A stretch of 21,140 nt of DNA from DASXUC01 sp036505015 (GCA_036505015.1 DASXUC010000030.1:1-21140); one strand, 5' to 3'. Shown: positions 1 through 7,876, counted from the stretch's first letter. The notes: generated by a model from the letters alone, not told the origin. Translations and numbers: made by a program.

Positions 1-141
1 ATGACCACGATCCCGGGTGTGTTCGCCGGCGGCGACGTCGTCCGCGGGGCCGATTTGGTGACCACGGCGCTGGTCGACGGCCGCGCGGCCGCAGCGGCGA
101 TCGAGGAACACCTCCACAGACCGCCCACCCTTTCGGACTAG
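1..141 (+). CDS. C-terminal fragment of a GltD/NfnB-like NAD(P)H/FAD oxidoreductase (5' end outside window)
   Basis: Only the last 46 residues are visible and the frame is open to the window edge, so the ATG at position 1 is probably internal. The fragment reads GVFAGGDVVRG followed by an Ala-rich helix (GRAAAAAIEEHL). This is the typical C-terminal FAD-binding motif (G-x-F-A-x-G-D) and closing helix of the glutamate synthase small subunit family, which includes GltD, NfnB/sulfide dehydrogenase alpha and PreT-like proteins. These transfer electrons from NAD(P)H to partner subunits or ferredoxin. The substrate cannot be decided from this fragment. The next gene begins 68 bp downstream on the same strand, so co-transcription with the cytochrome is possible but unproven. 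Confidence 0.75.
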   Translation: MTTIPGVFAGGDVVRGADLVTTALVDGRAAAAAIEEHLHRPPTLSD

Positions 142-209
142 ACCCAATCCTTCCGCAACCGGATTCGGAGCACCGACAGTGGCGCCGATAATGAGCGCTG
201 GAGTCTTCT

Positions 210-1502
210 ATGGGACGTTCAAGCGCTTTGCTCGCTCTTGCCGGTGCCCTCCTGGCCGTCCTGGCGCTGTCGGTGCAACCACCGGCAACATCATCGGCCC
301 CAACGCCGGCCCAGAGTTCCTGTGTGGGGTGCCACACGAACCCGACGGCGCTGGGACCGCTGGTCAAGCCATTCCCGGTCATCCCGGCAGAGGGCGAGGG
401 CTGAGCGGGACCGCTGCCCCCGTCGGGGGCGCCCTACCTGCGGAAGTACGTCGATCCGAAGTTCCTGAGCACCACGCACGGGCAGATCGGCTGCACGGCG
501 TGCCACAGCGGCAACGCGTCGGCACCGGATCCGGTGAACGCGCACCGCGGCCTGGTGGGCCGGCCGTCTGACAATCCGCAGAAGGCGTGCGGGTCCTGCC
601 ATCCGGACATTGCCGCGAACTTCACTAAGAGCCTGCACTTCACCACGCACGGGCAGGAAACGGGCCTCCGCGCCCTTACCGGCGCCGTGCGGTGGACGGC
701 CGCAAAGCCCGCGTACCAGAAGGCCTGCGCGTCGTGCCACGCGACCTGCGGCGACTGCCACGTCAGTAAGCCACCATACAGCAACAACCCGCTCATCCTG
801 GGCGGTCTGCAGAATGGCCATCTGTTTGCCAAGAAACCGCCGATGGTATTGACCTGCAGCGGGTGCCACGGTGGGCGCGTTGCCGCGGAGCTCACCGGAC
901 AGTACGAGGGCTTCCCCGCCGACGTCCACTACACCAAAGGCAAGATGACCTGCACGGACTGCCACAGCGGCGCGCAGATGCACGGGGACGGGACGACGCC
1001 GGCCAACCGCTTTGCGGTCAAGAATGGCCCAGAGTGTCTGGACTGCCATCCAGACGCGGCCGCCGGTAGAAGCCGGAATCGGTCGCACACCGTCCACGGC
1101 GGGTCGCTGTCCTGCCAGGTGTGCCATAGCGCCGTCAGTAAGTCGTGCAATAACTGCCACGCTGGAGCCGGTGCCACGTCGTTTCCGGCGCTGAAGATCG
1201 GGCTCAACCTGCGGCCGGAGACTCCGAACAGGTACGTCTTGCTCCGGCACGTGCCCACGACGCGGGACATGATCGACCGGCTGACCGGGCTGGTCAATAC
1301 CCTCCAGAACTTCGACCGGGTGCCGACCTGGAAAACGGCGACGCCGCACAGCATCCAGCGCGTCACCGCCCGCAGCCAGAGCTGCGCGGCGTGCCACAAC
1401 AACCCGACCCTGTTCCTGCGCATTCAGGACTTGAATCCCAGCGATTCCCAAGCCAACGGTAAGGTCGTCACGGGCCCGCCGTTGCCAATTCCGACACGAT
1501 GA
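210..1502 (+). CDS. Exported multihaem cytochrome c (11 CxxCH motifs) with an in-frame TGA at codon 65
   Basis: One reading frame runs from ATG 210 (TGGAG ribosome site about 6 nt upstream) to TGA 1500-1502, 430 codons, broken only by TGA at 402-404. Residues 1-30 form a classic Sec signal peptide with a hydrophobic Leu/Ala core. Haem-binding motifs in order are CVGCH (residues 38-42), CTACH (95-99), CGSCH (127-131), CASCH, CGDCH, CSGCH, CTDCH, CLDCH, CQVCH, CNNCH and CAACH. Many extra His residues (e.g. in HFTTHG, SHTVHGG) could be axial ligands, so it probably works as an extracytoplasmic electron carrier or reductase. The first haem motif and the signal peptide lie before the TGA. A start after it (GTG 534) would give a protein without an export signal. 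Motifs and frame continue across the TGA, so it is a recoded codon (selenocysteine), a recent nonsense mutation or a base-call error. I cannot assign an exact cytochrome family. Confidence 0.8.
405..443 (+). other. SECIS-like hairpin just downstream of the in-frame TGA
   Basis: Immediately after TGA 402-404 the RNA can form a perfect 6-bp stem, GCCCCC (416-421) with GGGGGC (425-430), closing a GUC loop (422-424). A possible outer stem pairs CCGC (411-414) with GCGG (440-443). The loop begins with G and lies 17 nt after the UGA. That agrees with the general bacterial SECIS rule (a stem 16-37 nt to the loop, with a G among the first loop bases). GC-rich DNA forms such stems by chance, so this is only suggestive. 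No selenocysteine machinery genes are in the window. Confidence 0.3.
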
Positions 1503-1515
1503 GGAGGAGCACACG

Positions 1516-1959
1516 ATGGTGAGACAGATGATCGTTGCGGTCGCCCTGGTCCTGGTGCTCGGGACGGCCGTGCCTGTTGTTGTCCAGGTCCCGGTGGTCC
1601 AGCAGGCGGTCGTGACCTACCTGACCAGTCTGCCGGCGGATTGGAACGCGATGAGCCCCGCCGCGTTGAAGAGCCGTCTCGATGCCGGCGAGAAGATCTT
1701 CCTCCTGGATGTGCGCGAACCGCACGAGTTCGCCGATGGGCACATTCCAGCGGCGGTCAATGTCCCGATCCGGACGCTCGTTGCGAATCTCGACAAGCTT
1801 CCGGCCGCGAAGGACGCGGTCATCGTCGTGGTCTGCGGGTCGGCGCTTCGCGCCGCCTACGGCACGATGGCGCTGAGTATGCTTGGGTACAGCAACGTCA
1901 AGGACATGAGCAGCGGCATGACGGGGTGGGTAACTCAAGGCTTCCCGGTCGTGAAGTAG
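1516..1959 (+). CDS. Exported single-domain rhodanese-like sulfurtransferase
   Basis: The 147-residue protein starts at ATG 1516 with a GAGGAGGAG ribosome site overlapping the cytochrome stop region; the gap to the cytochrome gene is 13 bp, so the two are almost certainly one operon. Residues 5-25 are a hydrophobic signal peptide or anchor. The rest is a rhodanese fold: the substrate-side motif LLDVREPHEFADGHIPAAVNVP (approx. 63-84), the active-site loop CGSALR with Cys107, and a C-terminal GxxxGWVTQGFPV segment. Cys107 should carry a persulfide. Known roles of the family are sulfane-sulfur transfer from thiosulfate or polysulfide. The location next to a multihaem cytochrome suggests extracytoplasmic sulfur redox chemistry, which is inference. 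Confidence 0.88.
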   Translation: MVRQMIVAVALVLVLGTAVPVVVQVPVVQQAVVTYLTSLPADWNAMSPAALKSRLDAGEKIFLLDVREPHEFADGHIPAAVNVPIRTLVANLDKLPAAKDAVIVVVCGSALRAAYGTMALSMLGYSNVKDMSSGMTGWVTQGFPVVK

Positions 1960-1968
1960 CCGATTCTC

Positions 1969-1996
1969 GGCCCCAGGCGGTGCCCCGCCTGGGGCC
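1969..1996. terminator. Bidirectional GC hairpin between convergent operons
   Basis: A perfect 12-bp inverted repeat, GGCCCCAGGCGG / CCGCCTGGGGCC, encloses a TGCC loop. It lies 9 bp after the rhodanese stop and 15 bp from the stop of the convergent regulator gene that ends the haem operon. There is no T-tract on either side, so it is not a canonical intrinsic terminator, but its position and stability fit transcription termination or 3'-end protection for both operons. Confidence 0.7.
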
Positions 1997-2011
1997 GTAG
2001 GTCGCCGGACC

Positions 2012-2650
2012 TCAGGAAGAGCTATTGCGCTGGTAGGCGGCCATCATCTCCAGCAGCACGCGATCCAGGAAGACGTCGAGCCGGCGCAGGGATCGCACTT
2101 TGCCGTCGGGCGACAGCGGGAGCTTGTTGGAGACCGCGTCGGTAATGATCCGCTTGAAGAACAGAAACGCCTCGGTGGCATCCGCCGGCGACAGGTGCAG
2201 CCCCGCCACCCGAGCGCCCAGCTCACGGCCGGCCCGCTCGCCGGCTGCCAGGTGCCGTTTCTGCTGGGTCCCACCGGGGAGATAGCCGCCCAGCGCACCC
2301 ATGAGGTCGCGGCACACCGCCCCGATCGCCTGGGCGGCGGGCTGGTCGAGCGCCTGATACCATCGCTGCGCGCGGATCCGATGGACGGCGCCCGGGACGA
2401 GGCGGTCCGCGTGCGGTCCGATCAGATCCCGCAGCCGCGGCTCGTCTCCGCGGCGGCTCCGCTCGAGGAACTCCGCAAGCGCCTGCCTAGCAAATCGCCG
2501 GTGCCCGCCCGGCGTGCGAAACATCGGGACCCGGCCGGCGTCGGCCCAAGTGCGCAGGGTCGACTCATCCACGCCAAGGAACCGGCTGGCTTCACCGAGC
2601 GTGAGCCATTCCGAGTCGGCTTCCATCGCCATCTTTCGTTCTGTCGCCAT
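2012..2650 (-). CDS. MerR/BldC-like DNA-binding protein with an all-helical C-terminal sensor-like domain
   Basis: The 212-residue protein begins at ATG 2650, chosen because GGAGGGG lies 7 nt upstream and because the helix-turn-helix begins soon after. Residues 14-65 carry an excisionase/MerR-type winged helix (LTLGEASRFLGVDESTLRTW, then a wing GRVPMFRTPGGHRRF). The remaining ~140 residues are predicted mostly helical, ending in a segment FFKRIITDAVSNK...FLDRVLLEMMAAY that resembles the RsbR/RsbRD N-terminal or globin-like helical fold; that assignment is by eye. The gene lies 16 bp after hemY, so it is probably the last gene of the haem operon and may control it or other haem or iron genes. 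The ligand is unknown; haem, a porphyrin or a redox signal are possibilities. Confidence 0.75.
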   Translation of the reverse strand: MATERKMAMEADSEWLTLGEASRFLGVDESTLRTWADAGRVPMFRTPGGHRRFARQALAEFLERSRRGDEPRLRDLIGPHADRLVPGAVHRIRAQRWYQALDQPAAQAIGAVCRDLMGALGGYLPGGTQQKRHLAAGERAGRELGARVAGLHLSPADATEAFLFFKRIITDAVSNKLPLSPDGKVRSLRRLDVFLDRVLLEMMAAYQRNSSS

Positions 2651-2666
2651 CGAACGTCCCCTCCGC

Positions 2667-4070
2667 CTACGCCTGCCGCCCGTCCAGCACGCCGAGGACC
2701 CGGACCGCAGCCTCCTTGCCCTGCCGGATGCAGTCGGGAATGCCCACACCCTCGTACGCCGATCCGGCGAGGACGAGTCCCGGCGTGCGGTCCAGGTGAC
2801 CGCGTGCGGCGGCCACGCGCTCGAGGTGGCCGACCAGGTACTGCGGCATCGCCTCTGGCCAGCGGTACACGCGGGTCACTGTTGGTGCAGCGCGAACACC
2901 GAGCAATGAACCGAGCTCTGCAAGGACGGCGCGGCTCAGCGTGCCGTCGTCCATCGCCAGGGCGGCCTGATCGCCGTCACGTCCGACGTAGGCGCGAAGC
3001 ACGACGTAGTCATCCGGTGCACGGTGAGGCCATTTGGAGCTGACCCACGTGCAGGCGGTGTGCATCGTCCCCTCGCCGCGCGCCACCACGTACCCGTGGC
3101 CGGCCAGCGGGTGGACCACGTCCGCCCGGCGGAAGGCGAAGATCACTGCGGCGGTGGACACGTAGGGGATCGATCGCAGGACGCCCGCTGCATCGGGGCT
3201 GACATCGGCCAGCAGCGGCGCGGCGGCGGACGCCGGAACGGCCAGGACCACGGCATCGGCTCGCAGTTCGGTGCCGTCTTGCAGCGCCAGGACGTACTCC
3301 GCCGCCCTCGTCGTGATCCGCGTCACCTGCCCGATCCGCACTGACCTTTCCGGCAGCGCGCGAACGGCGCGGTCGACCAATTCGATAAGCCCCCCGCGCA
3401 GCGTCATGAACATCGGAAGCCCGGCACCGGCCCGCGGCCGACCGGTCCGACGGCGGGCGAGGACGGCCCCGGTCAGGCTGCCGTATCGGCGTTCCGCGTC
3501 CGCAAATTGCGGAAACGTGGCCCGCAGGCTGAGGCGGTCGATATCGCCGGCGTGGATGCCCGCCAGCAGCGGCGCGGCCAGGCGATCGACGGCGGCGGAG
3601 CCAAGACGGCGGCGGACGAATGCCCCCAGCGATTCATCCGTGCCGTTGCGCGAGGCGGGGACGAGGAGATCCAGCGCGAAGCGGGCTTTTTCCACTGGAG
3701 AGAACAGTCCGCTGCGCAGGAAGGGGCCGACCCGCTGCGGGATCAGCCCCGCGAGCCCGTCCGGCAGCGGCTCCAACCGGCCCCGGTACAGGACAAAGGC
3801 GCCTCGGGGTTCCAGGGTCCCGATGAGCCGCTCTCCCAGACCGAGCTCGCGCGCGAACTCCACCGCGGCGGGTTTGAGCGTGAGGAACGAATCGGGGCCG
3901 CCCTCAAAGAGAAACGGCTCGACGCGCTCCGTCCGGATCTTCCCACCCGGCCGACCGGACGCGTCGACCAGGGTCACGTCCACCACGCCCGCCGCCGATG
4001 GGCGGGAGAGCGCCCAGGCCGCAGCCAGCCCGGTAATGCCGCCGCCGACCACGACCACCCGCGCGCTCAT
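2667..4070 (-). CDS. hemY: Coproporphyrinogen III / protoporphyrinogen oxidase (HemY/CgoX type)
   Basis: The 467-residue flavoprotein opens with a dinucleotide-binding motif GGGITGLAAAWAL (residues 9-21) and the acidic/Gly motif LVDASGRPGGKIRTE. It ends with the FAD motif GLVLAGSAYEGVGIPDCIRQG. Length and motifs fit the oxygen-dependent HemY family. With HemQ in the same operon, the likely reaction is oxidation of coproporphyrinogen III to coproporphyrin III (CgoX) rather than protoporphyrinogen oxidation; substrate choice is inferred from context. The start overlaps the hemH stop as ATGA (4 bp), giving translational coupling. It uses O2 as electron acceptor in characterised members, implying at least some oxygen exposure. 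No damage is seen. Confidence 0.93.
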   Translation of the reverse strand: MSARVVVVGGGITGLAAAWALSRPSAAGVVDVTLVDASGRPGGKIRTERVEPFLFEGGPDSFLTLKPAAVEFARELGLGERLIGTLEPRGAFVLYRGRLEPLPDGLAGLIPQRVGPFLRSGLFSPVEKARFALDLLVPASRNGTDESLGAFVRRRLGSAAVDRLAAPLLAGIHAGDIDRLSLRATFPQFADAERRYGSLTGAVLARRRTGRPRAGAGLPMFMTLRGGLIELVDRAVRALPERSVRIGQVTRITTRAAEYVLALQDGTELRADAVVLAVPASAAAPLLADVSPDAAGVLRSIPYVSTAAVIFAFRRADVVHPLAGHGYVVARGEGTMHTACTWVSSKWPHRAPDDYVVLRAYVGRDGDQAALAMDDGTLSRAVLAELGSLLGVRAAPTVTRVYRWPEAMPQYLVGHLERVAAARGHLDRTPGLVLAGSAYEGVGIPDCIRQGKEAAVRVLGVLDGRQA

Positions 4071-5011
4071 GCCTGCCCCACACTATTCGGACCCTCACGC
4101 TCGGGGCGGTGCCGGGTGGAACTCGACGCGTGCTCGATGAGGTCGGCGAGCACGGCGATGAAATCCTCCCCGTCGTTGAGCGACGGCGCCCGCACCAGCC
4201 GAAGGCCGAGCCGATCGGCGGCGGCCCGTGCTTCCACGTCGATGTCGTAGAGCACTTCCAGATGATCGGCCACGAAGCCGACGGGGCAGACGACGACCTC
4301 ATGCACGCCCTCGCGCGCCAGCTCCGGCAGCGTCTGGAGGAGATCCGGCCCCAACCACGGCTCGCCGCTGTGCGACGCGCTCTGATACGCGAACCGCCAT
4401 TGCGCGACGCCGGCCGCAGATGCGACCAGCTCCGCGGTGCGCCGCAACTGCCCGGGATAGGGATCGTTCCAGGTCAGGATGCGCTGGGGGAGACTGTGCG
4501 CCGTGAACATGACCGCGGGGGCCGTAGTCTGCGCCAGCGCGGTCCGCAGTCGGCGGGCGACCGCCGCGATGAAACCGGGATGATCGTGCCACGACTCCAC
4601 GGTCTCCAGCACCACGCCGTGCTCCGCCGCCGCAGCCGCGGCAGTGGAGAAATACCCGGCGACGCTGAGGCGGGAGTAGTGCGGCGCCAGTGCCAGCGCG
4701 GTGGCCGAGCGAATCCCGGACTCCGCCATCACGCGGACGGCATCGGCGATGAACGGGGCTGAGTGCTTCATGCCGACGGTGACCGCGGCGCTGTGCCCGC
4801 GGGCACGCAGGACGGCGTCGAGCCCGCCGGCCTGCGATTCGGTGATGGCGCGCAGCGGCGACGTCCCCCCGATCGCCCGGTACCGCTCCCGCAATTCCTC
4901 CACCGCCGCCTGCGACGGCGGACGGCCGTCCCTGATGTGCGTGAAGTAGGCCGGAACCTCGTCCAGGGTGGCGGGGCTGCCGTAGGCCATGAGGAGCACG
5001 CCGCGGTTCAT
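4067..5011 (-). CDS. hemH: Ferrochelatase, probably coproporphyrin ferrochelatase (CpfC)
   Basis: A 314-residue protein starts at ATG 5011, which overlaps the hemE stop as ATGA; a longer upstream extension is possible in frame but would run into hemE. The N-terminus NRGVLLMAYGSPATL is the family signature. The metal-site His is H172 in FTAHSLPQRI and the catalytic Glu is E252 in ADHLEVLYDID. Length matches the soluble bacterial type; I see no C-terminal Cys cluster for a [2Fe-2S] centre and no C-terminal membrane helix. It inserts Fe(II) into coproporphyrin III (given the HemQ context) or protoporphyrin IX. Iron supply could come from the feo locus nearby. Confidence 0.95.
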   Translation of the reverse strand: MNRGVLLMAYGSPATLDEVPAYFTHIRDGRPPSQAAVEELRERYRAIGGTSPLRAITESQAGGLDAVLRARGHSAAVTVGMKHSAPFIADAVRVMAESGIRSATALALAPHYSRLSVAGYFSTAAAAAAEHGVVLETVESWHDHPGFIAAVARRLRTALAQTTAPAVMFTAHSLPQRILTWNDPYPGQLRRTAELVASAAGVAQWRFAYQSASHSGEPWLGPDLLQTLPELAREGVHEVVVCPVGFVADHLEVLYDIDVEARAAADRLGLRLVRAPSLNDGEDFIAVLADLIEHASSSTRHRPEREGPNSVGQA

Positions 5012-6054
5012 GGGTCCGGAACCGCGGCGGAGTCGTGATGGACGAATTCCACGAGTCGTTTGAGCTGTCCGGGAGCCGTTTCCGGCAGTACCCCGTGGCC
5101 CAGGTTGAAGATGTGGCCGGGCCGTCCGGCGGCCCGCGCCAGGATGACCCCGGCGTGATGCTCCATCACATCCGGCGGCGCGAGCAACAGCGCGGGATCG
5201 AGGTTGCCCTGGATGCCCCGTGCGGGGCCGATGCGTGTCCAGGCATCGCCGAGATCCACCCGCCAGTCGACCCCGATGACGTCTCCGCCGGCGGCGGCCA
5301 TCTGTTCCAGCAGCCCGCTCGTGCTCGTACCGAAGTGCACCACGGGCACTCCGGGCGGCAGCGCGGCGAACACGTCGCGCATGTGGGAAGCGACGTACGT
5401 CGCGTAGTCGGCGGGGCTGAGCGCACCGATCCAGCTGTCGAAGAGCTGCACGGCCTGCGCGCCGGCTTCGATCTGATACCGCAGGTATGACACCGTCATG
5501 GCTCCCAGGCGCGTCATCAGGCGGTGCCACACGTGGGGGACCTGATACATCATCGCCTTGGTCTGAAGAAAGTCCCGTGACGGGCCGCCCTCCACCAGGT
5601 AGCTGGCCACGGTGAAGGGCGCTCCGGCGAACCCGATCAGCGGGACCGGGCAGGCGCGCCGGATCATCGGGATGGCCCGCAGGACGCCGGTCGTCACCTC
5701 GTCAGGCTCGAACGCGCGCAGCGTCTGGACGTCCCGGTCCGTCCGCAGCGGCGAAGCCACGCGCGGCCCGAGCCCCTCCTCCAACTCAACGGCCACGCCC
5801 ATCCCCCGCAGCGGCAGCATGATGTCCGCAAACAGAATGGCCGCATCGACGCCGAGTTGTTCCACCGGACGCAGCGTGATCTCGGCCACCAGCTCGCTCT
5901 GCCGGCAGAGGTCGAGGAACGCGTACCGCTCCCGCAGGGCGCGGTACTCCGGCTGGGAGCGGCCGGCCTGGCGCATGAACCACACGGGGGTCCGGTCAAC
6001 CGGTTCGCGGCGGCACGCCTGGAGGAACCGCTGCGACGACACAGCGACGCTCAT
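5008..6054 (-). CDS. hemE: Uroporphyrinogen III decarboxylase
   Basis: The start is ATG 6054 (MSVAVSSQRFLQACRREPVD), overlapping the stop of the upstream radical SAM gene as ATGA; the frame stays open further upstream, but that stretch lies within the upstream gene. The 348-residue protein contains the hallmark TPVWFMRQAGRSQPEYR (about residues 22-38) with the Arg residues that bind substrate carboxylates, then IGFAGAPFTVASYLVEGG, the HFGTSTSGLLEQM segment and the C-terminal FNLGHGVLPET. It removes four acetate carboxyls from uroporphyrinogen III to give coproporphyrinogen III. No key residue appears missing. Translation is coupled to hemH downstream. Confidence 0.96.
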   Translation of the reverse strand: MSVAVSSQRFLQACRREPVDRTPVWFMRQAGRSQPEYRALRERYAFLDLCRQSELVAEITLRPVEQLGVDAAILFADIMLPLRGMGVAVELEEGLGPRVASPLRTDRDVQTLRAFEPDEVTTGVLRAIPMIRRACPVPLIGFAGAPFTVASYLVEGGPSRDFLQTKAMMYQVPHVWHRLMTRLGAMTVSYLRYQIEAGAQAVQLFDSWIGALSPADYATYVASHMRDVFAALPPGVPVVHFGTSTSGLLEQMAAAGGDVIGVDWRVDLGDAWTRIGPARGIQGNLDPALLLAPPDVMEHHAGVILARAAGRPGHIFNLGHGVLPETAPGQLKRLVEFVHHDSAAVPDP

Positions 6055-7136
6055 GGCACGTAGGCGCACAGCGGGTCGGCCGCCAGGTAGTCGCCCGTGT
6101 GCGCGAACGCCCGCGCGCGCGACCCACCGCAGAGACTGCGGTACTCGCATCGCGCGCACTTGCCGCCGAACGCCGACACGTCACGGAGCGCGGTGAACAC
6201 GAGATGGTTCCGGTAGAGATCGGCGAGCGACCGGTCGCGAACGTTGCCGGTCACGACAGGGAGGAATCCTGCCGGCGTGACCTCGCCGCGATGCGAGATG
6301 AACATCACGCCGTTGCCGTCGCGCACGCCAAATCCGCGGCCGATCGGGCTCCGCCGCACCGCGGCGCCGTCGAACCCCTCGTCGCGCATACGGACCAGTG
6401 CCACGCGTCGAAAATGCGGCGCTTCGGTCGCCGCGATGCCAAACCGCGACTCCCGTGAGCGATCGTACAGCCAGTGCATCACCGCCTCGGCGTCCGCCGG
6501 CGTCAGTTCTTCCAGGTCGCGGCCCCGCCCTACCGTGATGAGGAAGAACAGACTCCAGCGCATGATATCCAGGTCCCGTGCCAGGGCGTAGAGCGCCGGC
6601 AGATCCTCGCGCGTCTGGGCCGTGACGAGAGTGTTGAGCTGCAGCGGGATGCCCAGCGTCCGCGCCCATCGTGCCGCCGCGAGGGTGGCGTCGAAGGTCC
6701 CCGGCACGCCGCGGAACTCGTCGTGCCGCTGCGGCGTCGAGCCGTCCAGGCTCAGCGACATGCTCTGCATGCCGGCCGCGTGCAGCCGCTCCAACGCTGC
6801 GGGGGAGAGGTTGGCCGTGGCGCTGGGGGCCAGCGAGACGCCGATGCCCCGCGCGCTGCCCGCCGCGATGACCGATTCCAGGTCCGGCCGGAGCAGCGGG
6901 TCCCCGCCGGTGCACACGAGGTGTGGCAGCGGATCGCCGAATTCCAGGATCTGGTCCAGTAGCGACAGCGCTTCCGGCGTGCTCAGTTCGTGTGGGTCGC
7001 GCCGGGAAATCGCTTCGGCCCGGCAGTGCCGGCACGCCAGGTCGCAGGCCCGGGTCATCTCCCAGTAGATCATCCGCGGGGCGCGGCTGAACACGTACCC
7101 CGCGTCCGCCGCGACCACAGGCATCATCGTCCGCAC
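6051..7136 (-). CDS. Radical SAM/SPASM-type protein, AhbD-like (alternative haem synthase candidate)
   Basis: The 361-residue protein starts at GTG 7136, with an AGGGGAG ribosome site 8 nt upstream. Residues 31-38 have the radical SAM motif CDLACRHC for the SAM-binding [4Fe-4S] cluster, followed by the CTGGDPLLRPD glycine motif. The C-terminus has a second cluster motif with Cys327, Cys330, Cys336 and Cys357 (C-x2-C-x5-C-x20-C). This pattern is known from AhbD/NirJ-type enzymes of alternative haem and haem d1 synthesis, and similar proteins often sit in haem operons. The likely role is anaerobic decarboxylation of iron-coproporphyrin III to haem b, parallel to HemQ. The exact substrate is inferred. 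It is separated from hemQ by 14 bp and overlaps hemE by 4 bp. Confidence 0.85.
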   Translation of the reverse strand: MRTMMPVVAADAGYVFSRAPRMIYWEMTRACDLACRHCRAEAISRRDPHELSTPEALSLLDQILEFGDPLPHLVCTGGDPLLRPDLESVIAAGSARGIGVSLAPSATANLSPAALERLHAAGMQSMSLSLDGSTPQRHDEFRGVPGTFDATLAAARWARTLGIPLQLNTLVTAQTREDLPALYALARDLDIMRWSLFFLITVGRGRDLEELTPADAEAVMHWLYDRSRESRFGIAATEAPHFRRVALVRMRDEGFDGAAVRRSPIGRGFGVRDGNGVMFISHRGEVTPAGFLPVVTGNVRDRSLADLYRNHLVFTALRDVSAFGGKCARCEYRSLCGGSRARAFAHTGDYLAADPLCAYVP

Positions 7137-7150
7137 GATCGCATCTCCCC

Positions 7151-7876
7151 TCAGCCCAACAGGGCCAGGATGTCGTCCACGCTGCGGTGCACCGCGGTGA
7201 GGATCGGGGTATCGCGCAGCGTGTAGCGGCGGGCCTCGGTTTCCCGCAGCGCCGTCACCAGGTCTTGAAACGCGGCCAGGTCGTCGGTCTCGTACGCGAC
7301 GATGAATTCCTGGTCGTCGAGTCCGGTCGAGTACGCGAGCAGCTGGCGCACCTGCGGAAAGTCATGTCCCACCCGGATGTGCTCGTTCATCATGCCCTGC
7401 CGCGTCTCGCGGGAGAGCCGGTACCAGTCGGCGGTCTTGCTGAACGGATAGACGATGAGGTAGCGCCCGCGCTCCCCGCTGATCAACGCCTGTTCCTGCG
7501 TGCCGGGCTTCCTGAGGTATCGCGACGCGCGGATGAGGCCGGTGAAGGCGTGGGGGACCGTCATCCACCGCCCCACCCCCGCCCGCAGCAGCTCCGACGC
7601 GGTGTCCTCGAGCAGTGCAAGCGACGGCGCCACACGCACGAAGAGGAGGTCGGCGTCTGCGCGGAGGCCGATCGTCGAGTACGGCAGGCTGAGCACCGCC
7701 CGAGCGGCGCGGTCGACCGCGGTGCGAAAGGCCGCGGCGTCGGATTCGCGCGCGTCGGCGGGCAGACGCCGCCAGGCCGGATCCACCCGCAGCGTGAGCA
7801 CCTGCAGCACCGGCTGCTCGTTCAGCGGCCGCTGCCCTGAACCCGAGCGCAGCGAGTGGTTCATGGGTTCAGCCAC
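7151..7876 (-). CDS. hemQ: Coprohaem decarboxylase HemQ/ChdC (chlorite-dismutase fold)
   Basis: The start is GTG 7876, because AAGGAGG sits exactly 7 nt upstream; an ATG at 7864 would form a neat ATGA overlap with hemB but is about 19 nt from that ribosome site. The 241-residue length is typical. Characteristic motifs are RGRYLIVYPFSKTADWY with the catalytic Tyr143, NEHIRVGHDF with His166 as likely haem ligand, and STGLDDQEFIVAYETDD. HemQ uses peroxide to decarboxylate two propionates of coprohaem III to haem b, the last step of the coproporphyrin-dependent pathway. Its presence defines the pathway for the whole operon. Confidence 0.94.
   Translation of the reverse strand: MAEPMNHSLRSGSGQRPLNEQPVLQVLTLRVDPAWRRLPADARESDAAAFRTAVDRAARAVLSLPYSTIGLRADADLLFVRVAPSLALLEDTASELLRAGVGRWMTVPHAFTGLIRASRYLRKPGTQEQALISGERGRYLIVYPFSKTADWYRLSRETRQGMMNEHIRVGHDFPQVRQLLAYSTGLDDQEFIVAYETDDLAAFQDLVTALRETEARRYTLRDTPILTAVHRSVDDILALLG

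Noticed and set aside
152..169. Imperfect palindrome TCCG...CCGG...CGGA between the flavoprotein tail and the cytochrome
   Set aside because: Only 14 of 18 positions are symmetric and there is no T-run or second copy; too weak to call an operator or terminator.
402..404. Genome-wide reassignment of TGA to Trp or Gly
   Set aside because: At least eight intact genes in the window end with TGA at their expected family lengths (hemA, hemL, hemC, hemB, hemQ, hemE, hemH, dsrE2), so TGA is a normal stop here.
291..1514. Long open frame (407 codons) on the - strand opposite the cytochrome
   Set aside because: The translation is Arg/Val/Ala-rich with no family pattern, while the + strand has 11 CxxCH motifs. 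It is a GC-rich shadow.
5012..5530. Longer hemH start with ~170 extra N-terminal residues
   Set aside because: The extension lies inside hemE in another frame and has shadow-like composition; ATG 5011 gives the standard HemH N-terminus.
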